The notes beneath the pieces are model-generated. The model saw nothing but the letters and a program-made list of their open reading frames with translations, did no database searches and had not been told where the DNA came from. Below are positions 34,944 to 43,684 of a stretch of DNA of 64,000 bases, piece after piece. Location: assembly GCF_029813775.1 (NCBI RefSeq), contig NZ_JARVKW010000006.1:1-64000 (forward strand), in the 5' to 3' direction. The DNA comes from Streptomyces sp. DH24 (lineage in GTDB: Bacteria > Actinomycetota > Actinomycetes > Streptomycetales > Streptomycetaceae). The first letter of the stretch is position 1. Every line of letters begins with the position of its first letter. A program made the position numbers and the translations under genes.

Positions 34944-35705
34944 CTACCGCCGCAACGTGGACCCGAACCCCGCGGCCAGCGGCATCCGCAGCCCTATCGG
35001 AGGCGGCGCGGCGAACGCGTCCTCCACCGGCCGGGAGAACGGCCGCCCGAACAGCGCGCCCATCACGAAGTCCTCGGCCAGCGCCAGCACTTCGTCCCGG
35101 TACTGGTGCAACCCGTGCCGGTCGCCGTGCACCTCGAACCGGCACACGTCCCGGTTCGCCTTCTTCACCCGCGCCGCCAGCCGGAACGACAGCTCCGGGT
35201 CCGTCCGCTCGTCGTTCGTGCCGTGCACGATCAGCACCCGTCGCCCGGCGAGCTGCCGCACCGGCTCCGGCTCCGCCGCCACGTCGTCCTCCGGCAGCCA
35301 AGGCGCCACCGCCAGCACGGAGTTGACCGCCTCGTGGCCCGCCGCGTGCAGCGCCGCCCGGCCGCCCATGTCCAGGCCGGCGAGACACACGGGGACATCG
35401 CCGTAGCGTCGTACGGCCGCGTCGGCGGCCCATTCCGCGTCGCGCGCCAGATGCGCCTCGCTGCCGTTCCAGCCCCGGTAGCGGTAGTGCACGACGTGCG
35501 CGGCGAGCCCTTCCGCGCGGCCCGCGCGGGCCAGCCGGCGCCCCAACGCCCGTACGGAGGCGGTCGCGAGGAGCGGCGACGGTCTGCGGTCCGAGACCTC
35601 GTCACCACCGGGGAGCAGCAGCACCACCCCGCTGACCGCGGTCGGCTCCGGACCGAACGCCCTTCCCAGCCGGGCCGTGCGAACCGGCGTCGCTTGCTGT
35701 GCCAT
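34944..35705 (-). CDS. Alpha/beta hydrolase with Asp at the nucleophile position
   Basis: 253 aa. GVVLLLPGGDE is the oxyanion strand, VCLAGLDMGGRAAL the nucleophile elbow, VLIVHGTNDERTDPE carries the acid, and RFEVHGDRHGLHQY the histidine. The elbow reads G-L-D-M-G, so Asp replaces the common Ser, as in dehalogenase and epoxide-hydrolase branches; alternatively the protein is inactive. Substrate unknown. It converges on the LysR gene and is divergent from add. Confidence 0.82.
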   Translation of the reverse strand: MAQQATPVRTARLGRAFGPEPTAVSGVVLLLPGGDEVSDRRPSPLLATASVRALGRRLARAGRAEGLAAHVVHYRYRGWNGSEAHLARDAEWAADAAVRRYGDVPVCLAGLDMGGRAALHAAGHEAVNSVLAVAPWLPEDDVAAEPEPVRQLAGRRVLIVHGTNDERTDPELSFRLAARVKKANRDVCRFEVHGDRHGLHQYRDEVLALAEDFVMGALFGRPFSRPVEDAFAAPPPIGLRMPLAAGFGSTLRR

Positions 35706-35799
35706 GACAGAACAGTGTCAGAAGACCGGGTGTACGCGACCGGTCCTCCGGGTCACTGTTACGTATCGACGGATTCGTACACCGTCCACAACAGGTGAT

Positions 35800-35811
35800 C
35801 TACGCGCGTAG
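35800..35811. promoter_or_regulatory. Nucleoside-regulon operator, copy 4 (CTACGCGCGTAG)
   Basis: Perfect 12-bp palindrome that abuts the add ribosome site GGAGGT and ends 16 bp before the start codon, so bound protein would block transcription near the start. Confidence 0.85.
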
Positions 35812-35827
35812 GAGGTAGAGTGCGCCA

Positions 35828-36985
35828 ATGACGAGCCAGACCACCGCGAAGACCCCGACGCCGGACCAGATCCGCCGGGCGCCCAAGGTTCTGCTGCACG
35901 ACCACCTCGACGGCGGGCTGCGCCCCGGCACCGTCGTCGACCTCGCCCGCGACGCCGGCTACACCCAGCTCCCCGAGACCGACCCGGACCGGCTCGGCCT
36001 CTGGTTCCGCGAGGCCGCCGACTCCGGTTCCCTCGAACGGTACCTGGAGACCTTCTCGCACACCGTCGGCGTCATGCAGACCCGCGACGCCCTCGTCCGG
36101 GTCGCGGCCGAGTGCGCCGAGGACCTCGCCGGGGACGGCGTCGTCTACGCCGAGGTGCGCTACGCCCCCGAGCAGCACCTGGAGGGCGGGCTCAGCCTCG
36201 AAGAGGTCGTCGAGGCCGTCAACGAGGGCTTCCGGGAGGGCGAGCGGCGCGCACGGGAGAACGGCCACCGCATCCGCGTCGGCGCCCTGCTCACCGCGAT
36301 GCGGCACGCCGCCCGCGCGCTGGAGATCGCCGAACTCGCCAACCGCTACCGCGACCTGGGCGTCGTCGGCTTCGACATCGCGGGCGCCGAGGCCGGCTAC
36401 CCGCCCACCCGGCACCTCGACGCGTTCGAGTACCTCAAGCGGGAGAACAACCACTTCACGATCCACGCCGGCGAGGCCTTCGGGCTGCCGTCCATCTGGC
36501 AGGCCCTGCAGTGGTGCGGCGCCGACCGGCTCGGGCACGGCGTGCGGATCATCGACGACATCCAGGTCCACGAGGACGGCTCGGTGAAGCTCGGCCGGCT
36601 CGCCTCCTACGTCCGGGACAAGCGGATCCCCCTGGAGCTGTGCCCCAGCTCCAACCTCCAGACCGGGGCCGCCGCCTCCTACGCCGAGCACCCGATCGGA
36701 CTGCTGCGCCGGCTCCATTTCCGGGCCACCGTCAATACGGACAATCGCCTGATGTCCCACACCAGCATGTCCCGGGAATTCGAGCACCTTGTCGAGGCGT
36801 TCGGTTACACGCTCGACGACATGCAGTGGTTCTCCGTCAATGCGATGAAATCAGCGTTCATTCCTTTCGATGAACGACTCGCCATGATCAACGACGTGAT
36901 CAAGCCCGGATATGCCGAGCTCAAATCCGAATGGCTGTTCCAGCAGACCGCCTCCACCAGCGGTTCTGCCGACTCCGAGGACTGA
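35828..36985 (+). CDS. add: Adenosine deaminase
   Basis: 385 aa. [14 protein letters not shown] holds the HxH zinc ligands, [10 protein letters not shown] the third His and catalytic Glu, RLGHGVRI the catalytic His, and VNTDNRLM the aspartate metal ligand. PSSNLQTGA is also conserved. It converts (deoxy)adenosine to (deoxy)inosine, which purine nucleoside phosphorylase then splits. Codon use loosens near the 3' end (after about 36710), with more A/T third positions than neighbours. The operator sits directly upstream. Confidence 0.96.
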   Translation: MTSQTTAKTPTPDQIRRAPKVLLHDHLDGGLRPGTVVDLARDAGYTQLPETDPDRLGLWFREAADSGSLERYLETFSHTVGVMQTRDALVRVAAECAEDLAGDGVVYAEVRYAPEQHLEGGLSLEEVVEAVNEGFREGERRARENGHRIRVGALLTAMRHAARALEIAELANRYRDLGVVGFDIAGAEAGYPPTRHLDAFEYLKRENNHFTIHAGEAFGLPSIWQALQWCGADRLGHGVRIIDDIQVHEDGSVKLGRLASYVRDKRIPLELCPSSNLQTGAAASYAEHPIGLLRRLHFRATVNTDNRLMSHTSMSREFEHLVEAFGYTLDDMQWFSVNAMKSAFIPFDERLAMINDVIKPGYAELKSEWLFQQTASTSGSADSED

Positions 36986-37011
36986 TCCCCGAAATTTCCG
37001 GGCTCGAATAC

Positions 37012-37037
37012 GCGGACGGTTTTCACAAGCCGTCCGC
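37012..37037 (+). terminator. Hairpin after add
   Basis: GCGGACGG (37012-37019) pairs with CCGTCCGC (37030-37037) around a loop starting TTTT, 27 bp after the stop. Confidence 0.5.
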
Positions 37038-37127
37038 ATTTCGATGTTTGCGGCGGGCGGCATTCCGTGTTTACGGTCATGGACTACCGCTCAGTTCCCC
37101 GCAACCCCATTTCGAGGACGCACTTTC

Positions 37128-37484
37128 ATGAAGCAGTCTGCTGCCAAGACCCTCGGTGTCGCCGCCCTCGGTGCCGCCTTCGCCGCCGCCGGCGCGGGTG
37201 CGGCCAACGCCGCCCCGGCCGCCCCGGACGCGGGCCAGGCGCTGGGCACCGTCACCCAGACGCTGCCGACGCAGAACGTCTCCCAGGTCCTGCCGGGCGC
37301 GGCCGAGGCGCTGGCGCAGGGACAGAACGTGGTCGGCACCGGCCTCGCCGCCGTCCAGCCCGCCGCCCAGCAGCTCCTCAGCGGCGGCCCCACCGCGCCG
37401 GTCCAGGGACTCATCGGCGGCCTCCCGGTCGGCCAGGCGCTGCCCGGCCAGGGCACGGGCCTCAACGGCCTGCCGCTCAGCTGA
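37128..37484 (+). CDS. Small secreted Ala/Gln/Gly-rich protein
   Basis: 118 aa. A Sec signal peptide (MKQSAAKTLGVAALGAAFAAAGAGAANA, cleavage after ANA near residue 28) precedes a mature part low in charge and rich in Ala, Gln, Gly, Leu and Pro, including TVTQTLPTQNVSQVLPG and GLIGGLPVGQALPG. It resembles the frameshifted secreted protein at 44461 in style (PLAG/GLLGG-type ends) and may be an ATP-independent cell-wall or spore-surface protein; function unknown. ATG follows GAGGACG. Confidence 0.8.
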   Translation: MKQSAAKTLGVAALGAAFAAAGAGAANAAPAAPDAGQALGTVTQTLPTQNVSQVLPGAAEALAQGQNVVGTGLAAVQPAAQQLLSGGPTAPVQGLIGGLPVGQALPGQGTGLNGLPLS

Positions 37485-37500
37485 CACCCGCACCGTCACG

Positions 37501-37543
37501 CGCCGATGGGCGCACCCCGCATCCGGGGGTGCGCCCATCGGCG
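37501..37543. terminator. Bidirectional terminator between secreted protein and PspC genes
   Basis: Perfect 18-bp stem (37501-37518 with 37526-37543), 7-nt loop, located between convergent genes. Confidence 0.85.
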
Positions 37544-37559
37544 TACGCACGCCGGGAGG

Positions 37560-37760
37560 TCACCAGGCCGCGCGGGTCTTCTGCTCCGACGGCAGCAGGA
37601 TCCACAGCGCGACGTAGAGCAGGAACTGCGGGCCGGGCAGCAGACAGGACACCAGGAAGACGACGCGCACGGTCGTCGCCGAGGTGCCGAAACGGCGGGC
37701 CAGCGCGGCGCACACTCCGCCGATCACGCGGCCTTCGGTCGGGCGGGCGGGGCGGTTCAT
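37560..37760 (-). CDS. PspC-domain small membrane protein
   Basis: 66 aa. RVIGGVCAALARRFGTSATTVRVVFLVSCLLPGPQFLLYVALWILLP is a complete PspC domain with one or two membrane segments. PspC proteins act in envelope stress responses. ATG at 37760 follows AAGGAG with 5-nt spacing. Confidence 0.88.
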   Translation of the reverse strand: MNRPARPTEGRVIGGVCAALARRFGTSATTVRVVFLVSCLLPGPQFLLYVALWILLPSEQKTRAAW

Positions 37761-37868
37761 CGCGGCTCCTTCGTGATAGCGCACCCGCGGGTGCGTCGGC
37801 CGGAGGCTCCTGAACGGCTGCCTCTCATGCCTTCCACGCTACGGAGACGGAAGGGACGAAGCGTCGCT

Positions 37869-38420
37869 CTACGGTGCGACGCCGACCCTGGGAATCGTCG
37901 GGGTCCGACCCTGAGGCGTCTCGTCCCGCCGGACGGCGGTAGCGCCGTACCGCTCCGCCCTGCGGCGGACCCACAGCCGGCCGGCCGGCACCACCGCCAG
38001 ATGCGCCAGCGCCACGCCCGTCACGTTCAGCAGCAGCGAGTCGACGTCCACGACCTGCCCCGGCACCCCGGTCTGCAGCAGCTCGATGCCCAGCGACAGC
38101 AGGGCGCCCGCGGCGACCGTACGCGCCAGCGACGCCAGCGGCGACACGGCCCACCTGCCGTTCGCCATCGGCAGCAGGACACCCAGCGGCGCCAGCAGCG
38201 CCAGCCCTTCCCCGATCCGCCGGGCCGCCTCCGGCCAGCCGAGTGCCAGATCCGCCCGGATCCCGGCGAACGGCCGCAGATTCGCCGGCATCACCCACGG
38301 CACGTCCAGCGGCCGCAGCGCGAACCAGGCGACGAACACGAGGTGGGCGACGAGGAGGACGCCTCCCGTCACACGGATGCGGATCGCGGCGCTGCTGCCG
38401 TCGGAGCCTTGACGCTGCAC
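37869..38420 (-). CDS. VanZ-like membrane protein
   Basis: 183 aa with four to five predicted helices. ANLRPFAGIRADLALGWPEA, LGVLLPMANGRW, GIELLQTGVPGQVVDVDSLLLNVTGVALAHL match the VanZ family (with the ELLQ...R/D-D-NT pattern). VanZ is linked to teicoplanin resistance but the function of most homologues is unknown. GTG start after AGGGGGGC. Confidence 0.85.
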   Translation of the reverse strand: MQRQGSDGSSAAIRIRVTGGVLLVAHLVFVAWFALRPLDVPWVMPANLRPFAGIRADLALGWPEAARRIGEGLALLAPLGVLLPMANGRWAVSPLASLARTVAAGALLSLGIELLQTGVPGQVVDVDSLLLNVTGVALAHLAVVPAGRLWVRRRAERYGATAVRRDETPQGRTPTIPRVGVAP

Positions 38421-38501
38421 GCCCCCCTAGACGCGGCAACCGGCCGGAGCGGTTCCTGCCCGGCGCCCGCCAGGAGCACGTGACGTGCGCCGCACCCGGC
38501 G

Positions 38502-39104
38502 TCAGCCCTCGACGACCTCGCCCGACGGCGGTTCCGCGCTGCCCGGCCGGACCCGCACCTCGTCCGTGCACTCGTACCGACGGGGTCGGTCCGCACCGGG
38601 GCCGCCCAGGATCACCGAACCGTCGCCCTCGGCCGCGGCCGAGTCGGAGAACGTACAGACGATCTGGGCGAGGGCGTACGACGTGAGGTCGCCGGGCGCG
38701 GTACTGATCCGCAGCGTGTCCTCCGGATCCCCGGCACGCGGCCCGGTCACCCGCACACCGTCCCGCACGTCGGTGGTGTACCCGGCCTCCCGCTCGGCCC
38801 GCGACGGCGTCGCCGCGAGCTGGTCGAGCAGCCCCTGCGCCACCAGCACGCGCCGCTCGGAGTCCGCCGCGCCGTCCCGGACCCGCACCGCCCGGTCCAC
38901 GGTCACCAGTGACGAGCCGCACAGCAGGAACACCTGCACCGCCATCCCGTGCGACGTCTGCGTCATGACATCCGGCTCGGCCGGCGCACAGCGCGCCTGC
39001 GACGGCGCCGGACCGAAGTCCGTCGGCACCTCCGTGGCCCGGATGCCGCACCCGGCGAGCACCCCGGCGAGCAGGGGCAGCGCGAGCAGCCGGCGTACGT
39101 TCAT
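38502..39104 (-). CDS. Lipoprotein co-transcribed with afsQ2-afsQ1
   Basis: 200 aa. The signal peptide ends LAGVLAGC (lipobox, Cys19). The mature domain has paired Cys residues (QARCAP, LLCGSS, IVCTFS, YECTDE) that may form disulfides and a GerMN-like feel around VDRAVRVRDGAADSERRVLVAQGLLDQLAATPS. Its start overlaps the afsQ2 stop (TGATG). As an exported partner of a sensor kinase it may tune signal perception, like LpqB; this is inference from position. Confidence 0.85.
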   Translation of the reverse strand: MNVRRLLALPLLAGVLAGCGIRATEVPTDFGPAPSQARCAPAEPDVMTQTSHGMAVQVFLLCGSSLVTVDRAVRVRDGAADSERRVLVAQGLLDQLAATPSRAEREAGYTTDVRDGVRVTGPRAGDPEDTLRISTAPGDLTSYALAQIVCTFSDSAAAEGDGSVILGGPGADRPRRYECTDEVRVRPGSAEPPSGEVVEG

Positions 39105-40705
39105 CAGGCGTCCCCCTCAGAGCCCTCGCCCGTGCTCCCGTCGGTCTCGGCGGACTTCCGCGTCCCGCCGTTCTCGTCGCCGACCGCCGGGTCCGCCGTG
39201 TCCCGGGGCAGCAGCAGCGTGAACACCGCGCCGCCCTCGGGGGAGTTCGCGGCGGTGATCTCGCCGCCGTGGATGTGCGCGTTCTCCCGGGCGATGGACA
39301 GACCGAGGCCACTGCCCTCGGACCGCGGCCGGGACGCGCTCGCCTTGTAGAACCGGTCGAAGACGTGCGGCAGGACGTCCTCCGGGATGCCGGGCCCGTG
39401 GTCCCGCACGGCGATGACCACCGAGTCGTCCGCCTCCCGCACCGACACCCGCACCGGGGAACCCCCGTGCTTGAGGGCGTTGCCGATCAGGTTCGCGAGG
39501 ATCACGTCGAGCCGGCGCGGGTCCAGACGGGCCACGATGCCGCGCTCGGCGTCCAGCTCCACCGCGTCGAGCCACGCGCGCGCGTCGATGCACGCCGTGA
39601 TCTGGTCGGCGACGTCCACGTCGTCCAGCACCAGCCGGGCCGTACCGGCGTCGAAGCGGGTGACCTCCATCAGGTTCTCCACGAGGTCGTTCAGCCGCCG
39701 CGTCTCACTGACCACCAGCCGCACCGCCGGCTCGATCATCGGGTCGACGCTGCCGCTCTCGGAGTCCAGCTCCTCCTCCAGCACCTCGGTCACCGCGGTG
39801 ATCGCGGTCAGCGGCGTCCGCAGCTCGTGCGACATGTCCGCCACGAACCGCCGGGACGCCGACTCCCGCGCCGCCATGTCCTCGACCCGCTTCTCCAGGG
39901 CCTCCGCGGCCTTGTTGAACGTGCGTGACAGATCGGCCAGTTCATCGGTGCCCGACACCCTGAGCCGGGTGTCCAGCTTGCCCTCGCCGAGCCGCCGCGC
40001 GGCCACCCCGAGCCGGTGCACCGGCTTCAGCACCGTCGTCGCGAGGGCCTGCGCCAGCAGCGCCGAACCGATCAGCGCCAGCGCCGTGGCGATCCCCAGC
40101 GACCAGGCCAGCGAGTTCAGATCCTTCGCCTCCGGTTCCAGGGACTTGAGCATGTAACCGGTCGCGTCCCCGCCGATCACCCTGGTCCCGGCCACCAGAT
40201 ACGGGGTGTCGTCCTCGACGACCCGCTGCCAGAACAGGTGGTAGGCGTCCTTGTTCGCGGACGTGACCTGCTGCTTCTTGTTCACCGCCGCGCGCAGCGA
40301 CTTCGGTACGTCGTGCAGCGAGAAACCACTGAGGCCGCCCGAACTGCCGTACACCGTCCGGCCGTCGGCGTCCCGCGCCACCAGCAGCACACTGAACCGC
40401 TCACTGCTGTTCGCCATCTGCCCCGCGGTGTGCTGCAGCTCGTCCTGCGTCGGGCGCTCGGGCAGCGCCCCCGCCCGGTTCTGCATCTCCTGCTGGAAGT
40501 CACGCAGCACCGCGTCCTGGGTACGGGTGAGGACCGCCTCCCGGTTCAGCCAGTACGCGATCGCCGACGCCGACACCGCCGCCGTCAGCGCCACCAGGGC
40601 GAACACCACCACCAGACGCAGTCGCAGGCTGGTGAAACGCAGCCGCGACCAGACCCCCTTGCGAGCCGCGGCCCAGCCGCGGAATCCCCCTTGCCGCTTC
40701 GTCAC
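39104..40705 (-). CDS. afsQ2: AfsQ2 sensor histidine kinase
   Basis: 533 aa. Helix 1 is at about 31-52, then an extracytoplasmic sensor of roughly 145 residues, helix 2 at about 200-222, HAMP (about 223-275), the phosphorylation helix RRFVADMSHELRTPLTAI (His293), and HATPase with NLIGNALKHGG (N box), DHGPGIPEDV and EGSGLGLSIA. The acidic low-complexity tail is Gly/Glu/Asp-rich. Partner of AfsQ1, which in S. coelicolor governs antibiotic production with nitrogen (glutamate) supply. GTG start overlaps afsQ1 stop. Confidence 0.93.
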   Translation of the reverse strand: MTKRQGGFRGWAAARKGVWSRLRFTSLRLRLVVVFALVALTAAVSASAIAYWLNREAVLTRTQDAVLRDFQQEMQNRAGALPERPTQDELQHTAGQMANSSERFSVLLVARDADGRTVYGSSGGLSGFSLHDVPKSLRAAVNKKQQVTSANKDAYHLFWQRVVEDDTPYLVAGTRVIGGDATGYMLKSLEPEAKDLNSLAWSLGIATALALIGSALLAQALATTVLKPVHRLGVAARRLGEGKLDTRLRVSGTDELADLSRTFNKAAEALEKRVEDMAARESASRRFVADMSHELRTPLTAITAVTEVLEEELDSESGSVDPMIEPAVRLVVSETRRLNDLVENLMEVTRFDAGTARLVLDDVDVADQITACIDARAWLDAVELDAERGIVARLDPRRLDVILANLIGNALKHGGSPVRVSVREADDSVVIAVRDHGPGIPEDVLPHVFDRFYKASASRPRSEGSGLGLSIARENAHIHGGEITAANSPEGGAVFTLLLPRDTADPAVGDENGGTRKSAETDGSTGEGSEGDA

Positions 40706-41379
40706 TGAGGCGGATCCAGGCGGTAGCCGACACCCCGCACGGTACGGATCAGCGTCGGCGACGACGGCACGTCCTCGACCTTCGCGCGCAGCCGCTGGAC
40801 ACAGGCGTCCACCAGCCGCGAGTCACCGAGGTAGTCGTGCTCCCACACCAGGCGCAGCAACTGCTGACGCGACAGCGCCTGACCCGGCCGCCGGCTCAGC
40901 TCCAGCAGCAGCCGCAGCTCGGTGGGCGTCAGCTGCAGGTCGTCGCCGTTCTTCGTCACGGTCATCGCCGAGCGGTCGATGACGAGGCTGCCGAACGTCG
41001 CCGAGTCACTCGACTCCCGCTCGCCGCGCCGCAGCACCGCCCGGATCCGGGCGTCCAGCACCCGGCCCTGCACCGGCTTGACGACGTAGTCGTCCGCACC
41101 GGACTCCAGACCGACGACCACGTCGATGTCGTCACTGCGCGCGGTCAGCAGGATGATCGGCAGCTGGTCCGTGCGCCGGATGCGGCGGCACACCTCGAAA
41201 CCGTCGATGCCCGGCAGCATCACGTCCAGCACGATCAGATCCGGCCGCTGCTCGCGCAGCAGCTTCAGACCGTCCTCACCGCTCGCAGCAGTCGCCACCC
41301 GGTGTCCCTGGCGCGTCAGTGAGAGCTCCAGGGCCGTACGGATGGCGTCGTCGTCCTCGATCAGCAACAGGGAAGGCAC
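40702..41379 (-). CDS. afsQ1: AfsQ1 response regulator (OmpR family)
   Basis: 225 aa, the known length of AfsQ1, if GTG at 41379 is used (PSLLLIEDDDAIRTALELSL follows). The receiver has acidic residues 8-10, phospho-acceptor Asp52 (LIVLDVMLPG) and Lys in the YVVKPVQGRVL loop. The winged-helix DNA-binding domain runs from about 130 (LTPTELRLLLELSRRPGQALSRQQLLRLVW) to RTVRGVGYRLDPPQ. A matching AfsQ1 site stands before sigQ in the shared promoter region. Confidence 0.95.
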   Translation of the reverse strand: MPSLLLIEDDDAIRTALELSLTRQGHRVATAASGEDGLKLLREQRPDLIVLDVMLPGIDGFEVCRRIRRTDQLPIILLTARSDDIDVVVGLESGADDYVVKPVQGRVLDARIRAVLRRGERESSDSATFGSLVIDRSAMTVTKNGDDLQLTPTELRLLLELSRRPGQALSRQQLLRLVWEHDYLGDSRLVDACVQRLRAKVEDVPSSPTLIRTVRGVGYRLDPPQ

Positions 41380-41552
41380 GGGCCTCATTCTGGCCCATGG
41401 CGGGGCGGGGTTTCGACTCCTGGAGCGCTCCCACACATTTACCGCAACCGATCAGGGTCCGTCGTACGTCTGCGTAGCCGGAGAGAGTCTCTGAGTGATC
41501 GATTCCGCCTCCGCACCGCCCTCTCTCCGTCCCCCCTTATAAGAGGCACCCC

Positions 41553-41568
41553 CTGTGACACGTCTGTG
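41553..41568 (+). promoter_or_regulatory. AfsQ1-type binding site before sigQ
   Basis: GTGAC-n6-GTGAC direct repeat, an exact fit to the GTnAC-n6-GTnAC pattern I recall for AfsQ1. It is 98 bp before the sigQ start in the divergent promoter region. Confidence 0.75.
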
Positions 41569-41666
41569 ACAGTCGGCGGACACCGTCATGAAGTGACGGC
41601 GGCAAGCTTCTCGGCACAGGCAACACAGCAAGCCGAAGTCCGGAAGTCCACGACGGGGGGCGCGAG

Positions 41667-42440
41667 ATGAACACGCTGCACGGCACCAGCACCAGCGCAG
41701 TGATCACGCGTCTGCACGACGTGCACCGGAGCAACGAGAAGTCCGGTGCCGATGGCGGCCCCTCCCGCGTGAGCGCGTTCGAGCGTGGGGGAGGGCGGGG
41801 GTGCGCTCGTGGCACCGGGCGTCAGCACGCCGCGATCATGACGGTGGTTGACGCGAACACGGGGGAGACGCACGGGGGAGCCGCGTACAGGGAGGAGCCG
41901 GGGGAGCGCCGTTCGCTGTCGGAGGCGGAGTTCACCGCCTACGTCCAGGAGCGCCGCGCCTCCCTGTACGCCACCGCGTACCACCTGACCGGGGACCGCT
42001 TCGAGGCCGAGGACCTGCTGCAGAGCGCGCTGTTCTCGACCTACAGGGCCTGGGACCGGATCACCGACAAGGCGGCCGTCGGCGGATACCTCCGCCGGAC
42101 CATGACCAACCTGCACATCAGCGCGTGGCGCCGCCGCAAGCTGAACGAGTACCCGACCGAGGAACTGCCGGAGACGGCCGGCGACACGGACGCGATGCGC
42201 GGCACCGAACTGCGCGCGGTCCTGTGGCAGGCACTGGCCCGGCTGCCCGAGCTCCAGCGCACCATGCTGGTCCTGCGCTACTACGAGGGCCGCACGGACC
42301 CGGAGATCGCGGACATCCTCGGCATCAGCGTCGGCACGGTGAAGTCCAGCATCTGGCGGTCGCTCCGCCGGCTGCGCGAGGACGAGGTCCTCAGCTTCGG
42401 CCGTGACGAGGAGGACGCCTTCGGCGAGTTGGTGGCCTGA
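41667..42440 (+). CDS. sigQ: SigQ, SigE-type RNA polymerase sigma factor
   Basis: 257 aa. A poorly conserved 80-residue N-terminal extension precedes region 2 (FTAYVQERRASLYATAYHLTGDRFEAEDLLQSALFSTYRAWDRI) and region 4 (LPELQRTMLVLRYYEGRTDPEIADILGISVGTVKSSIWRSLRRL). Divergent position from afsQ1 identifies it as sigQ, which in S. coelicolor antagonises antibiotic production and is AfsQ1-controlled. An internal ATG at 41838 could be the start if the extension is not translated. Confidence 0.88.
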   Translation: MNTLHGTSTSAVITRLHDVHRSNEKSGADGGPSRVSAFERGGGRGCARGTGRQHAAIMTVVDANTGETHGGAAYREEPGERRSLSEAEFTAYVQERRASLYATAYHLTGDRFEAEDLLQSALFSTYRAWDRITDKAAVGGYLRRTMTNLHISAWRRRKLNEYPTEELPETAGDTDAMRGTELRAVLWQALARLPELQRTMLVLRYYEGRTDPEIADILGISVGTVKSSIWRSLRRLREDEVLSFGRDEEDAFGELVA

Positions 42441-42718
42441 GGGCTGGGGGGCGAGGGGGACCAGCCCCGGGGGCGGGGGGAAACGGGGGAGGACCCGGAG
42501 AACGGGGGACGTTCGTCAATCCGGGTGTATCACGGGGGAACTTCGGGACTCTCCCTAAGGGGAGCCCGGAAGCGGGGACCCGCGGCACGGGGGCCAACGG
42601 GGGCGGCGGGTCCACGGGGGACGACGGGGAATCCCGAGGGGGAACAGGGAAACGGGGGAAACGGGGAACACGGGGGACCAACGGGGATCGGGGGATCCCT
42701 GGGGGAAGCACCAAGGGG
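42441..42718 (+). other. G-tract-rich transcribed-looking region downstream of sigQ
   Basis: About 280 nt with dozens of G4-G5 runs on the plus strand in a loose CGGGGGA/ACGGGGAA rhythm, ending in a strong hairpin with a T tract. One forward frame reads as a collagen-like Gly-X-Y peptide but its codons often end in A, unlike genes here, so I do not call it coding. It may be the sigQ 3' UTR or a small RNA able to form G-quadruplexes. The rest of the gap to 43028 (after 42760) shows no gene. Confidence 0.45.
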
Positions 42719-42760
42719 AGCGGGACTGGAGGGCCGGGGGGTCCGTCCAGTCCCGCTTTT
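42719..42760 (+). terminator. Intrinsic terminator after the G-rich region
   Basis: Perfect 12-bp stem AGCGGGACTGGA (42719-42730) with 42746-42757, then a T tract through 42760. One of the few hairpins here with a T run. Confidence 0.8.
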
Positions 42761-43028
42761 CGTTGCGTCGTGCCGTGCCGTGCCGTCTGGGCCCGGCATT
42801 CGGACCGCCGCCGGGCATGCCGGACCGGGGTCGCCCCCCCGGCCGTGAACCGGGTGCAATGTGAGGACGCGACGTCCCGGACACGCGAAGGCGGCTCACA
42901 CGCGATGTCGACAGAGCGCGGGCCGCGCGCTGGAGGGGCACTGCACGCGATGCGGCGAGTACAGTCCGGCGCGGTGGGCAGGGTGCCACGGGCAACGGGG
43001 TAACCAGGACACGGGGGAGGCTCCGCGC

Positions 43029-43508
43029 ATGGCGTGGGACGAATGGGAGCAGGCGAAAGCCACCGCGACGGACGGGCGGTCGGCGCAGCTGCGGCTCAAC
43101 CAGTTGCCGGCCGACCAGGGGGCCGGCGGCACCGTGGCCGGCGATCTGGTGGTGCATCAGGACGACTTGGGCGCTGTGGGCCACGACGCCTACGTCCTGT
43201 GGGACGAGTTGCGCACGACGGCGGACATCGCGGGCGCGGGTGCGGACAAGCACGGCACCGGCTCGACCGACCGGGCCGCCGCCGCCCTCACGGCCCACGG
43301 CTTCGCCATGGGCGCCGGGCTGGCCAGGACCGTCGAGATCTGGACCTCCCAGACGCAGTCCGTGCTCCAGGCCTGCGCGCACATCTCCAACCACCTCGAC
43401 TTCACCAGGAAGCTCCACGCGCGGGACGACGCGAAGATCGCCGCGCAGGCCCGGGCCATCGGTGGCGAAACGCTCAGCGCGTCCGCGCTCGGCAAGTACT
43501 TCCAGTAG
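43029..43508 (+). CDS. Hypothetical helical protein (WXG100/ESX-like length and composition)
   Basis: 159 aa with no recognised domain. It starts MAWDEWEQAKATATDG and carries amphipathic helices in the second half (AAAALTAHGFAMGAGLARTVEIWTSQTQSVLQACAHISNHLDFTRKLHARDDAKIAAQARAI), resembling a two-helix ESX-type protein, without a clear WXG. No signal peptide. ATG follows a GGGGGAGG site. Third-position G/C supports coding. Confidence 0.75.
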   Translation: MAWDEWEQAKATATDGRSAQLRLNQLPADQGAGGTVAGDLVVHQDDLGAVGHDAYVLWDELRTTADIAGAGADKHGTGSTDRAAAALTAHGFAMGAGLARTVEIWTSQTQSVLQACAHISNHLDFTRKLHARDDAKIAAQARAIGGETLSASALGKYFQ

Positions 43509-43684
43509 GGCAGGTCGTCAGCTGGGGCAGGTCATCAGTGACGCCCACGCCGAGCCGGTTCCTCCGCGGGAGCAGGTCCGAACTGCCCAGGCGGACGCCC
43601 GCGAAGCCGGTGTCCGTGCCGGGAACGCCGGCGCAGGCAGGTGCTGCTGCCGCATGCGGGCGGAAGCCCGCGCCCGGTCGATCC

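Noticed and set aside
42525-42848. Collagen-like Gly-X-Y peptide in the G-rich region after sigQ
   Set aside because: Codons often end in A or T, unlike genes in this genome; the pattern arises from repeated GGGGGA tracts, and the terminator falls inside it.
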